Notes under the pieces: model-generated
What the model was told of the DNA's origin: nothing
What the model saw: the letters and a program-made list of their open reading frames with translations, nothing else
The model's database searches: none
From: Streptomyces sp. CHD11
Lineage (GTDB): Bacteria; Actinomycetota; Actinomycetes; Streptomycetales; Streptomycetaceae
Reading direction: 5' to 3'
Length of the DNA: 64,000 nt
NCBI RefSeq assembly: GCF_018638295.1
Contig: NZ_JABTTS010000033.1
Span: 25,742 to 89,741 of the forward strand
Part shown: piece after piece, positions 1-7,862 of the stretch
Layout of the letters: each line of letters opens with the position of its first letter
Numbering within the stretch: the stretch's first letter is position 1
Position numbers and translations under genes: made by a program

Positions 1-104
1 GGTCCTGGCACCTGCCGGGGGCCCCGGCAGGTCCCCGGCAAAGGACGCGGGTCCGCCGTCGCCCGGCGGCCCCGACCCCCCCCCCCCCCCCCCCCCCCCC
101 CCCC
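1..104. repeat. Copy of an internal dehydrogenase segment plus 29-C homopolymer
   Basis: Bases 1-80 match 35411-35490 on the same strand with three differences (positions 40, 73 and 78). That source segment lies inside the FAD/Fe-S dehydrogenase gene at 34613-37546. From position 76 the sequence turns into 29 consecutive Cs (76-104). A fragment cut at an arbitrary point inside a gene and ending in a long homopolymer looks like a contig-end or gap-filling artefact. A real truncated duplication with slippage is possible but less likely. Confidence 0.85.
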
Positions 105-551
105 GCTCCCCGATCCGTCGCTCCCCCCGGGTCCCCCCGGCCCGGGGGAACCGACGCCGGACCACGACCCACGCTCGTCGAGGGCCCCCGTCGCCGGGCC
201 CTCGCCGTCCCCTCGCGGCGAATCGCTGCGAACAGCGTGATCACACCGTCACGGCGCGTCAATACCGGTTCGGGCAAGAGGGGCCCGCGTCGGCATAAGC
301 CCTGTTCGGCGGCGCAGCGCACGGAAGCACGCCCGGCGCACCGGTCCGCACACCCTCCCGTGCCGCGGGCCCACCGTGCACCCGTGCCCCTCCGGGGGCG
401 GACAGCCGGCAGTCGCACCACGTGCGCGCGCACCGCCGACGACCGCCACCACCCGCGGACGGGCAGCGCACACCGCCACCGCCTCCGGACGGTCCGCACC
501 GGCGCCGTGCGCGGACGGACGGCGCGGCCCGCACCTCCGCGCCGCGCGCGC
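105..551. other. Gene-free stretch with two GC hairpins
   Basis: No frame here has a recognisable protein or a ribosome binding site. Two short perfect inverted repeats are visible: CCCCCGG/CCGGGGG at 134-148, and AGGGCCC/GGGCCCT with an 8-nt loop at 181-202. Either could end leftward transcription from the ATPase gene, but both lie about 350-400 nt past its stop and close to the suspect left edge. Confidence 0.4.
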
Positions 552-1034
552 TCACACCGCTTCGAACGCCAGCCCGTCGTAGGCCGCGGCGGCGCCTGAG
601 CCGCAGGGCCGCTCGGCGTCGGACTCCTGCGCGCAGCGGTCCAGTTCGCACCAGATGCGCTTGCCCACCCCTTCGGCGCTCCAGCCCCAGCGGTCGGCCA
701 GGCCGTCGACGAGGGCCAGTCCGCGCCCCCCGGTCGACTCACCGTCCACGCAGCGCGGCACCGGCGCCCGGTCGCTGCGGTCGGCCACCTCCAGCCGGAC
801 GATGGCCTCCTCGGCCGCCTCCGCGTCCGGCAGGGACAGCCGCAGCACGGCCGGACAGCCGGTGTGCACCACGGCGTTGGTGACAAGCTCCGAGACCAGC
901 AGGATCAGGATCTCGGCCAGCGGCTCGTCGGCCCTTATCCCGGACCCGGCCAGCCGGGAGCGGGCCCACCGCCGGGCCCGCCCCACTTCAGCGGGGTCGG
1001 GACGGATCTCCAGCTGCACTTGAAGCACCTGCAC
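552..1034 (-). CDS. RsbW-like ATP-binding protein (anti-sigma factor kinase fold)
   Basis: The 160-aa protein is a stand-alone GHKL ATPase (HATPase_c_2). The N box is LVSELVTNAVVHT (residues about 47-59), followed by VADRSD and the glycine-rich TGGRGLALVDGLADRWG. In this family such proteins bind or phosphorylate STAS partners and hold sigma factors; Streptomyces carries dozens. The GTG start gives a normal N-terminus (MQVLQVQLEIRPDP) but has only a weak ribosome binding site. A STAS protein and an ECF sigma factor lie within 2 kb, so a shared switch is plausible but not shown. The C-terminal 30 residues are alanine-rich and probably disordered. Confidence 0.85.
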   Translation of the reverse strand: MQVLQVQLEIRPDPAEVGRARRWARSRLAGSGIRADEPLAEILILLVSELVTNAVVHTGCPAVLRLSLPDAEAAEEAIVRLEVADRSDRAPVPRCVDGESTGGRGLALVDGLADRWGWSAEGVGKRIWCELDRCAQESDAERPCGSGAAAAYDGLAFEAV

Positions 1035-1502
1035 CGCTCACACCATCCGAACCGGCGGACACTTGGACTCGCGCCTCGCGAGGGCCACGATCGTAGCCAT
1101 TTTCTGCATGCCCCGAACAACGGCCGGGACAGGGGTCACGGAACGTGATTCCCTTGTGGGACAGCATGGTTGACGTACAGTCACGTCAACAAGCGCTTCG
1201 GGCATATTCCAGCGCGAAGGAGTACCCGTGCGGCATACTGTGCGACGCCCGCCGGGGGGAGTCGAACAGGCGGCGACAGCCGGCCCGGCCGCACGGTGAG
1301 CAACCGCGGGCACCAGCGGAGACGGAGTCGCCTCGGCGGCGAATCCGGCGCGGTCCGTGCTCACAACGACTCGCATCCCACACAAGGTACCGGAGCGGAC
1401 GTCCGACTCCGGACCGTGACGAGTCACGCGGAGGACACAAACCGGTCCCGACGCTCCGTGATCACGGAAATGCCACGATCGGTGACATCCGCGCGGGGCG
1501 CG
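1035..1502. promoter_or_regulatory. 468-bp intergenic region with an 8-bp inverted repeat
   Basis: This lies between the ATPase start and the EF-hand gene's stop. It contains a perfect inverted repeat GTTGACGT-acagtc-ACGTCAAC at 1169-1190, about 140 nt upstream of the ATPase start, which could be an operator. A leftward frame of about 129 codons crosses the region, but it has no recognisable domain and overlaps the ATPase start, so I do not call it. Confidence 0.4.
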
Positions 1503-2015
1503 TCACTCCGGAACGGTGAAATAGCGGGCGAAGGCCCGCACGATCTCTTCCTCGTCGATCCGGCCGTCCGCGTCGGCGTCCAGCGCGGCGGCGGCCGAAC
1601 GGGCGGGGCCCCCGGCGACTCCGAGCACCGTGAGCACCCGCGCGACGTCCTCGACACCGGCCGCGCCGCCGTCACCACCACCGGCGACGGCGAGCGTCGC
1701 GTGGAGGAAGGGGCGGGCGATCTCGGCGAAGCGCTCCGGGCTGTCGCGCAGCCGCTTGACAGCGCCGTGCACGAACTCCTCGCGCGTGATGCGCTGATCG
1801 CCGTCCCGGTCCGCGATCCCCGCCATGCCCTGCCAGAACGCCTCGGCGCCGATGTACAGGGCCTGGCCCCGGTCGGAGCGGGCCGCCGTACCGAACTCGG
1901 CGAGCAGCGCCTTGGCCGCTCCGCTGAAGTCCTCGCGGTCGATGTAGCCGTTGCCGTCCTGGTCGAAAATGGCGAACCGGGCCGCGATCCGGCGCTCGTA
2001 GTCGCTGGTGACCAT
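1503..2015 (-). CDS. EF-hand calcium-binding protein
   Basis: The 170-aa cytosolic protein carries canonical EF-hand loops DQDGNGYIDRED (residues 18-29) and DRDGDQRITREE (69-80). A degenerate glycine-rich third site sits near residue 110 and a fourth loop, DADADGRIDEEE, near 148-159. The arrangement resembles calerythrin-type bacterial proteins, which buffer or sense calcium. The ATG at 2015 was chosen because GAAAGAGAC lies just before it and the preceding frame is low-complexity. It is on the same strand as the STAS gene and 138 bp downstream of it. The role is inferred from the family only. Confidence 0.88.
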   Translation of the reverse strand: MVTSDYERRIAARFAIFDQDGNGYIDREDFSGAAKALLAEFGTAARSDRGQALYIGAEAFWQGMAGIADRDGDQRITREEFVHGAVKRLRDSPERFAEIARPFLHATLAVAGGGDGGAAGVEDVARVLTVLGVAGGPARSAAAALDADADGRIDEEEIVRAFARYFTVPE

Positions 2016-2153
2016 GTCTCTTTCAGGCCGCCTTAGGTCGGATGGATCGTCTCGCTGGGAGCGTACGTGGTCAGGGCCGCCGGGAAACCCGAAAGCGGCC
2101 GCTGGACCGGGACCGGGGGAAGAACGGAACACTCGTGTGACACACGTGAGCGG

Positions 2154-2528
2154 TCACGCCGACAGCGGGCGGGCGTCCTCGTCGACCGCGGACGGGACGT
2201 CCGGGTGGATCTCGAAGAGGCGGCGGACGCCGAGGGCGCCGAGCACCTTGTTGACGTGGCTGCCGTCGGCGGCTCCCCGCGCGGGCAGGATCAGCCGCAG
2301 ACTGCCCTGGCAGGAGCGCAGCAGCCGGCGGGAGGCTATGAGCACACCCACGCCGCTGGAATCGCAGAACCACACCTCGGACAGATCGAGGACGAGACGG
2401 TGCCGGCCGTCGGCCACCACGTCGTGCACCCGCTGGCGGAGCACCGGGGACGTCAGCAGGTCCAGTTCGCCCGACACCCGGAGCACGGCCCATTCGCCGT
2501 GTTCCTGGTCGGTCACGTTGAAGGTCAC
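2154..2528 (-). CDS. STAS-domain anti-anti-sigma factor
   Basis: The 124-aa protein is a SpoIIAA/RsbV-type STAS domain. It has the strand-turn ELDLLTSPVLRQRV and the phospho-acceptor motif WFCDSSGVGVL, with the conserved serine that a partner kinase phosphorylates. Unphosphorylated family members release sigma factors from RsbW-like proteins. The GTG at 2528 (third of three consecutive valine codons) is preferred because GAGGGG precedes it at usual spacing. It diverges from the ECF sigma gene across 361 bp. The RsbW-like ATPase at 552-1034 is a nearby candidate partner. Confidence 0.88.
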   Translation of the reverse strand: MTFNVTDQEHGEWAVLRVSGELDLLTSPVLRQRVHDVVADGRHRLVLDLSEVWFCDSSGVGVLIASRRLLRSCQGSLRLILPARGAADGSHVNKVLGALGVRRLFEIHPDVPSAVDEDARPLSA

Positions 2529-2889
2529 CACCACGCCCCTCGCTCGCCGAAAACGGAAGCAGTACCTACGCTTCCCTGCAGCGCGGCTGCCCACCGGCCG
2601 TTCCCTGAAACACGGCCCGAGAAACGGTAACCGAACGGAATCGGCTTGTTTTAGTCGTCTTCGATCCGATTCGATCGGTTCCGATCATCGCGAGGTGGGG
2701 TAGACACGTCCGGGAAGCTCTCCGACACCCCCGGGCGGCCCTTTACCACCTGCGGCTCTGCCGGGGGCGCACATCACCACAAAGGGGCGTGCGCCCTTCT
2801 TGGTGGCGACTACATTCGGAGGGTCACCGGCCACACGCCGCGGCCCCGGGCACCGGTCGGCCGGGGAAGAACAGGGGGTGAGGGGCAGC
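2529..2889. promoter_or_regulatory. Divergent promoter region between STAS and sigma genes
   Basis: This 361-bp gene-free stretch must hold promoters for both divergent genes. At 2660-2690 there is an AT-richer block with repeated CGATC/CGATT words, next to TTTTAGTC at about 2648. I cannot assign a specific -10/-35 pair or operator with confidence. Confidence 0.35.
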
Positions 2890-3471
2890 ATGACCAGCAA
2901 GGACGTACCGCCCCGCTGGGACCGCAAGATGCAGCAGCGGCTCGCGCGCGGGGAGGCGGCGGCCCTGGGCGAGCTCTACGACCGCTTCGCCTCCCTCGTC
3001 CACGGACTCGCCCACCGCGTCGTCGGCGACGAACACACCGCCGACGCCATCACCCGCGACGTCTTCGCGCACGTCTGGCAGCACCCCGACTCCTACGATC
3101 CCCGCCAGGGCCCGCTGCGCAGCTGGCTCGCGACCCTGACCAACCGGCTGGCCGTGCAGCGGCTGCGCACCACCGAGACCGCCGCCCTCGCCAGGGGCGG
3201 CCCCGGCACGCCCGAGGAGCTGGAGCGCAAGCTGCGGCACGCCTCGGTGGCCGCCCGTGCCGACTACATCGTCCAGCTGATGCCGACGCCGCTGCGGGCC
3301 GCCCTGGAACTGGCCTACTTCCAGCGCCGGGACTACCACCAGACCGCCGTCGACCTGGGCGTCACCGACGACGAGGCCCGCCGCCGGCTCCGCCTGGGCC
3401 TGCAACTGCTGGCCACCGCCCACGACACCGAGGCCCCGGGCTCCCCGCCCGGGATCGGGGGCGCCGCATGA
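2890..3471 (+). CDS. ECF-type RNA polymerase sigma factor
   Basis: The 193-aa protein has sigma region 2 at about residues 15-90 (LGELYDRFASLVHGLAHRVV, then the DVFAHVWQHPDSYDP helix). Region 4 is at about 130-180 (LMPTPLRAALELAYFQRRDY, then an HTH ending in ARRRLRLGLQLL). The ATG at 2890 follows a strong GAGGGG; the in-frame upstream codons are out-of-character leader sequence. Its stop overlaps the next gene's start by 4 nt (ATGA), so synthesis of sigma and anti-sigma is coupled. Targets cannot be read from this window. Confidence 0.9.
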   Translation: MTSKDVPPRWDRKMQQRLARGEAAALGELYDRFASLVHGLAHRVVGDEHTADAITRDVFAHVWQHPDSYDPRQGPLRSWLATLTNRLAVQRLRTTETAALARGGPGTPEELERKLRHASVAARADYIVQLMPTPLRAALELAYFQRRDYHQTAVDLGVTDDEARRRLRLGLQLLATAHDTEAPGSPPGIGGAA

Positions 3472-4715
3472 GCGAGCACCACCGGCCGTACGACGGACCC
3501 GGGTCCCCCGACGACGTCCGGGCACGGGAGCGGCCCGAACGGCCGTCCGCCGGCGCCTTCCCCGCGAACGGGCCGGACGGTGCGGACGGTGCGGGCGGTG
3601 CGCACCGCGGGACGCCCCACCACGTGCTGAAGTCGCTGCTGGGCGCCTGGGCACTGGCCGCCTGCGGCCCCGCGGAGGCGGAGGCCGTCGAGGAGCACCT
3701 CGGTGCCTGCGGGTCCTGCGCGGACGAGGCTTTGCGGCTACGGGAGGCGGTCGGCCTGCTCCACCGGCCCGAGAGCCTCGACCTCGACCCGGGTCTGCGC
3801 ACCCGCGTCCTGGACTCCTGCCTGGAGCGGCGCCCGCCCCGCACCCCCGTACCGGAGTGGGCCGCCGCCTACGACGCCGAGACCGCGCGCCTGGACGCGC
3901 TGCTGCAGGACTTCGGGGACTCCGAGTGGCACGCGCCGGTACGGCTGCGCTGGTACGAGGCCGACGAGGCGAGCAGCCGCCGCACCACCGTCGCCGGGGT
4001 GATCGCGCATCTGCTGACCGTCGACGGCCTGGTCGCGGTGGCCCTCGGCCTGGACGACCCGCTCGGCGACGCGCCGGCATCCCGGCCCACCCCGTCGGAC
4101 CGTACCGAGGCCTACTGGCGGGCCGCCCGCCACCCGCCCACCCGCTCCGTCCGGGCGCCCTGGCGGGAGCAGAGCCACGCACTGGTCCGGACGGTGTCCT
4201 TCACGGGCGGCCGCGCCGGACGGCTGGCGGTTCCCTACGGCGACTTCGAACTGCCGCTGCACGACGCGATGCTGGACCGGGCGTTCGAGTGCTGGGTGCA
4301 CGGGGAGGACATCGCCGAGGCCGTCGACTACCCCTACGACCCGCCCTCGGGACGGCATCTGCACCGCATCGTCGACCTGGCCGCGCGCATGCTCCCGTCC
4401 GTGCTGGAGCACCGCCGGCTGCACGGGCTGGCCTCCCCCGTCGAGCGGCGCCTGGTCGCCGCCGGGGAGCCGGGGCGCAGTCTGCGGCTGGAGATCGAGG
4501 GGTCCGGCGGCGGGGAGTGGCTGATCCCGCTGGACTCCCCCGCGGCGAAGGGCTCCGCCGAGCACGAGGTGGCGCATGTCGCGCTGGACGGCGCGGAGTT
4601 CTGCCGGCTGGCCGCGGGCCACCTCCCGCCGCGGGAGGCCGCCGCCGGGCAGGAGGGGGACCGTACGGCGATCAGCGACGTGCTGTCCGCCGCCGCGAGC
4701 ATGAGCAGGATGTAG
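3468..4715 (+). CDS. Zinc anti-sigma domain fused to maleylpyruvate-isomerase-like domain
   Basis: The 415-aa protein begins with a low-complexity segment. A zinc anti-sigma (ZAS/zf-HC2) motif H-x3-C-x2-C follows, with His77, Cys81 and Cys84. From about residue 125 it continues into a DinB/mycothiol-dependent maleylpyruvate isomerase-like helical bundle (WAAAYDAETARLDALL; later ECWVHGEDIAEAV). I see no membrane segment, so this would be a cytosolic, redox- or zinc-responsive anti-sigma factor for the sigma factor it overlaps. The C-terminal domain may sense mycothiol or a metal, or may be non-enzymatic. Coupled translation supports the pairing. Confidence 0.85.
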   Translation: MSEHHRPYDGPGSPDDVRARERPERPSAGAFPANGPDGADGAGGAHRGTPHHVLKSLLGAWALAACGPAEAEAVEEHLGACGSCADEALRLREAVGLLHRPESLDLDPGLRTRVLDSCLERRPPRTPVPEWAAAYDAETARLDALLQDFGDSEWHAPVRLRWYEADEASSRRTTVAGVIAHLLTVDGLVAVALGLDDPLGDAPASRPTPSDRTEAYWRAARHPPTRSVRAPWREQSHALVRTVSFTGGRAGRLAVPYGDFELPLHDAMLDRAFECWVHGEDIAEAVDYPYDPPSGRHLHRIVDLAARMLPSVLEHRRLHGLASPVERRLVAAGEPGRSLRLEIEGSGGGEWLIPLDSPAAKGSAEHEVAHVALDGAEFCRLAAGHLPPREAAAGQEGDRTAISDVLSAAASMSRM

Positions 4716-4781
4716 CGCGGGACGCGCGGTGCGTGGAGCCGGTCCCGGTACACCGGCGGCCGCGGGCGTGCGGGGGTTGCT

Positions 4782-4848
4782 CGCGCGGTTCCCGCGCCCC
4801 TCGAGTACGCGCGGTGGACGTGCCTCCAGGGGCACGGGGAACCGCGCG
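4782..4848. terminator. Long inverted repeat between convergent genes
   Basis: CGCGCGGTTCCCGCGCCCCT (4782-4801) pairs with the segment 4828-4848, giving a stem of about 20 bp with one bulge and one mismatch. It sits between the convergent anti-sigma and purU genes and should terminate both. The 'GCGCGGTTCCCCGCGCCCC' type of palindrome recurs in Streptomyces intergenic regions, so it may also be a repeat-family member. Confidence 0.75.
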
Positions 4849-4888
4849 GCCGGCCGCCGACGGCCCGCGGCCGCCCGCGATACCGGAC

Positions 4889-5770
4889 CTAGGCGAAGAC
4901 CACCGTCCGGCGGCCGTTCAGCAGGATCCTCCGCTCCGCGTGCCACTTCACCGCCCGCGCCAGCGCCCCGCACTCCACGTCGCGGCCGACGGCGACCAGG
5001 CCCTCGGGGGTGACGTCATGGCCCACCCGCTCGACCTCCTGCTCGATGATCGGGCCCTCGTCGAGGTCGGCGGTCACGTAGTGCGCGGTGGCGCCGATGA
5101 GCTTCACACCCCGCGCGTGCGCCTGGTGGTACGGCTTCGCGCCCTTGAAGCTCGGCAGGAAGGAGTGGTGGATGTTGATGATCCGCCCGGAGAGCTGCTT
5201 GCACAGGTCGTCGGAGAGGACCTGCATGTACCGGGCGAGGACGACGAGTTCGACGTCCTCCTCGCGCACGATCTCCAGCAGCCTGGCCTCGGCCTCCGGC
5301 TTGCCGTCCTTCGGCACGGGGATGTGGTGGAAGGGGACGTCGTACGAAGCCACCAGCTCGGCGAAATCGGTGTGATTGGACACCACTGCGGCGATCTCCA
5401 CGGGCAGTGCGCCGGTCCGCGCGCGGAACAGCAGATCGTTCAGGCAGTGCCCGAACCGGCTGACCATGAGCAGGATGCGCATCTTCTCGTCGGCCCGGTT
5501 GATCTGCCAGTCCATCCGGAAGGAGTCGCCGATCGCCGCGAAACTCGCCCGCAGCTTCTCCACGGTCACCGGGGCTTCCGCGGAGAAGTGGACGCGCATG
5601 AAGAACAGTCCCGTGTCGTGGTCGCCGAACTGCTGGCTGTCCTCGATGTTGCAGCCGGTCATGAACAGGTAGCTGGACACGGCGTGCACGATGCCCTGCT
5701 TGTCGGGGCAGAACAGGGTGAGGACGTACTGGTCGGCCGGGGCCGCGGCTCGGGTGGACTGCTCGCTCAT
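4889..5770 (-). CDS. purU: Formyltetrahydrofolate deformylase
   Basis: The 293-aa protein hydrolyses 10-formyl-THF to THF and formate, balancing one-carbon pools and feeding formate to purine synthesis. It has an N-terminal ACT domain (about 14-95: YVLTLFCPDKQGIVHAVSSY) and a C-terminal formyltransferase domain. The catalytic Asn-His segment is NIHHSFLPSFKGAKPYHQA, with the downstream acidic motif ADLDEGPIIEQ. Length and architecture match PurU; the ACT domain separates it from PurN. The ATG start lacks a strong ribosome binding site. It is convergent with the anti-sigma gene and 47 bp downstream of the next leftward gene. Confidence 0.95.
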   Translation of the reverse strand: MSEQSTRAAAPADQYVLTLFCPDKQGIVHAVSSYLFMTGCNIEDSQQFGDHDTGLFFMRVHFSAEAPVTVEKLRASFAAIGDSFRMDWQINRADEKMRILLMVSRFGHCLNDLLFRARTGALPVEIAAVVSNHTDFAELVASYDVPFHHIPVPKDGKPEAEARLLEIVREEDVELVVLARYMQVLSDDLCKQLSGRIINIHHSFLPSFKGAKPYHQAHARGVKLIGATAHYVTADLDEGPIIEQEVERVGHDVTPEGLVAVGRDVECGALARAVKWHAERRILLNGRRTVVFA

Positions 5771-5817
5771 GGGGAAAAGGGTCCCACACGCGCCGGCACG
5801 TGCGGCCGGCCGTTCCG

Positions 5818-6255
5818 CTACGCGGACCGCGTCAGGATCTGCAGCACCTCGAGGCTGCTCGGCGGCCCGTCGGGGTCCTCGCCGTCACTGGCCGCCATCC
5901 GCATGTGCGCGTCCCGCGCGGCCCGCACCGCCTCCGGCCATCCCTCGTGTTCCAGATAGGCGGTCACCGGCGCGTCCGGGCCGACCTGGTGCATGATCCG
6001 CAGCACACGCAGCACCGCGGTGTCGACGAGCGCCGCCTCCTGCGAGTCGCGGAAGATCGTGCCGACGTACTTCTCGGCGGACCAGCTGTCCAGCCAGGTG
6101 TCCTCGACCAGCCGGTAGACGGCGTCGGTGACGTCCCCGTAGCCGGGCACGCCGGCCAGCCAGACGTCCCGCTGGAAGCCGGGGTCGGAGAGCATGTGCA
6201 GCGCGGAGCGCACATTGCTGCGCCAGCGCCACCAAGGCATGTCGTTGAGTGGCAT
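5818..6255 (-). CDS. Conserved hypothetical protein
   Basis: The protein is 145 aa from the ATG at 6255 (MPLNDMPWWRWRSNVRSALH); an ATG nine bases upstream (6264) is an equal alternative. It is rich in Trp and acidic residues, soluble and mostly helical, with no catalytic motif I recognise. The end (SSLEVLQILTRSA) is well defined. The reading frame has normal Streptomyces codon use. It ends 47 bp before purU on the same strand, so co-transcription is possible. I cannot assign a function. Confidence 0.7.
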   Translation of the reverse strand: MPLNDMPWWRWRSNVRSALHMLSDPGFQRDVWLAGVPGYGDVTDAVYRLVEDTWLDSWSAEKYVGTIFRDSQEAALVDTAVLRVLRIMHQVGPDAPVTAYLEHEGWPEAVRAARDAHMRMAASDGEDPDGPPSSLEVLQILTRSA

Positions 6256-6436
6256 GCCGCCCATGGTGGAGGAGCGACGGCCGCGACGGGAAGAGTTCTC
6301 CGAACCTTGCACGGTCGTCGATCGTACGTTTCCCCGCGTCGGGGGTGGCGGGGGACCCCTCAATTCACCTTTCCGTCACCGTCCGTCACCCGAGGGTCAC
6401 TCGGGGGTTGGCCGGGCGGCGGAATCGTGCGGAGGC

Positions 6437-7744
6437 ATGACCGGCAGGCGACAGACCCGCAGCACCTTCCTTTCCCGCCTCCTCACCCGGCCCGTCAGAG
6501 CCCGCGCCCTGACCGCGGGCGCGCTGGTGGCGTGCGTGCCGCTCACCGCCGGGTGCGGTGTCGTCCCCGGTGCCCCGGGGGACTCCGGGGGCGACACCGT
6601 CACCGTGATGACCTGGGCGCCCGGGGAGGCCGGGGGCACGAACAGGTCCGGGATGCCCGCGTTCGCCGAGGCCTACGCCCGCTGGATCAACTCCCGGGGC
6701 GGTATCGACGGACGCCGGCTCTCCGTGCTGACCTGCGACGAACGCAACGACGCCGCGGCCGCCGCGCGCTGCGCCCGGCGCGCGGTCGAGGAGGGGGCCG
6801 TCGCGGTCGTCGGCTCCTACAGCCAGCACGCCGACTCCTTCCTGCCGACCCTGGAGGCCGCCGGCATCCCCTACATCGGCGGCTACGGCATCACCAACGA
6901 CGAGTTCACCAGCCCTCTGTCCTACCCCGTCAACGGCGGCCAGCCGGCGCTGCTGGCCGGTCTCGGCCGCACCCTCGCCGACAGCTGCGGCCCCGTCACC
7001 CTGATCCGGCCCGACACCATCGCGGGCGACCAGCTGCCCCCGCTGCTCGGCTCGGGTCTGAAGGCGGGCGGGCACGAGCTCGCCGGCGACCAGCGGGCGG
7101 CGGAGACCGCCACCTCCTACGACGGTCAGGCGAAGCGGGCCCTGGAGCGGGCGACGGCCGGCGCCGCGGCCGAGCCGGGCTGTGTGGTGCCCGCGCTCGG
7201 CGACCGCACGGGCACGTTCATGGACTCCTTCCGGCGGTCCCGCGGCGACTATCCCGACGTGCGCACCGCGACCGTGCTCGGCAGCGTCGACCAGTCGGTC
7301 ATCGACGCGACCGGCGGGGCCTCGGGACCCTACGAGGGCTCGTACGTCACCGGCTGGTACCCGGCGGCGGGTGACGCCCGCTGGAACACGATGAAGGACG
7401 TGATCAGGAAGGAAGGGTTCGGCGACAACCGGATCGACGCGGCGGACGCCGGGGTGCAGACCACGTGGATCGCCTACGCCGTGCTGCGCCAGGCCGTGGA
7501 GTCGCTCGACGGCGAGGTGTCCGCCGACACCGTGAGCGGGGCGCTGGACAGCGGGCTGAAGGTCACCACGGGCGGCCTCACCCCGACCCTGCGGTGGAGG
7601 TTCCAGGACGAGCTGGCCGCCGTCGGCTTCCCGCGGCTGGTCAACGCGTACGTGACCCTCCAGGTGGTCGAGGGCGGCCGGCTGGTGGCCGCCCGCGAGG
7701 GCTTCACCGATGTGACGAAGACCCTGCGGGAAGCGGACCTCTGA
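6437..7744 (+). CDS. ABC-type solute-binding lipoprotein (branched-chain amino acid-like fold)
   Basis: The 435-aa protein has a twin-arginine-containing basic N-terminus, a hydrophobic core and the lipobox LTAGC, predicting a lipid-anchored extracytoplasmic protein. The rest is a type I periplasmic-binding fold (Peripla_BP_6): AFAEAYARWINSRGGIDGRR, then EGAVAVVGSYSQHADSFL, and ATVLGSVDQSVIDATGG. No permease or ATPase gene is adjacent, so it is either an orphan binding protein or a receptor. GGAGG lies only 1 nt before the ATG at 6437, which is odd. The lipobox spacing still favours this start. Confidence 0.82.
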   Translation: MTGRRQTRSTFLSRLLTRPVRARALTAGALVACVPLTAGCGVVPGAPGDSGGDTVTVMTWAPGEAGGTNRSGMPAFAEAYARWINSRGGIDGRRLSVLTCDERNDAAAAARCARRAVEEGAVAVVGSYSQHADSFLPTLEAAGIPYIGGYGITNDEFTSPLSYPVNGGQPALLAGLGRTLADSCGPVTLIRPDTIAGDQLPPLLGSGLKAGGHELAGDQRAAETATSYDGQAKRALERATAGAAAEPGCVVPALGDRTGTFMDSFRRSRGDYPDVRTATVLGSVDQSVIDATGGASGPYEGSYVTGWYPAAGDARWNTMKDVIRKEGFGDNRIDAADAGVQTTWIAYAVLRQAVESLDGEVSADTVSGALDSGLKVTTGGLTPTLRWRFQDELAAVGFPRLVNAYVTLQVVEGGRLVAAREGFTDVTKTLREADL

Positions 7745-7862
7745 CCGGCCACCGACCCCCACCCGCCGGGGCCGGGGTCCGGCGCCGGGGGGCCCGGGAC
7801 TCCGGTGTCCGCCCGGCGCGGCGGCGCCCCCGGTGGCGTCCGGTGGCGTCCGGTGCCCGTGA

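Noticed and set aside
76..104. C29 tract as a chromosome-end (telomere) feature
   Set aside because: Streptomyces telomeres are tandem palindromes, not homopolymers. The flanking copy of an internal gene favours an assembly artefact.
1038..1427. Leftward 129-codon frame overlapping the start of the RsbW-like gene
   Set aside because: No domain and no good ribosome binding site, and it overlaps a well-supported gene.
3857..5959. 700-codon rightward frame across the anti-sigma gene, terminator and purU
   Set aside because: It crosses a strong terminator and is antisense to purU, with no domain content; an artefact of GC bias.
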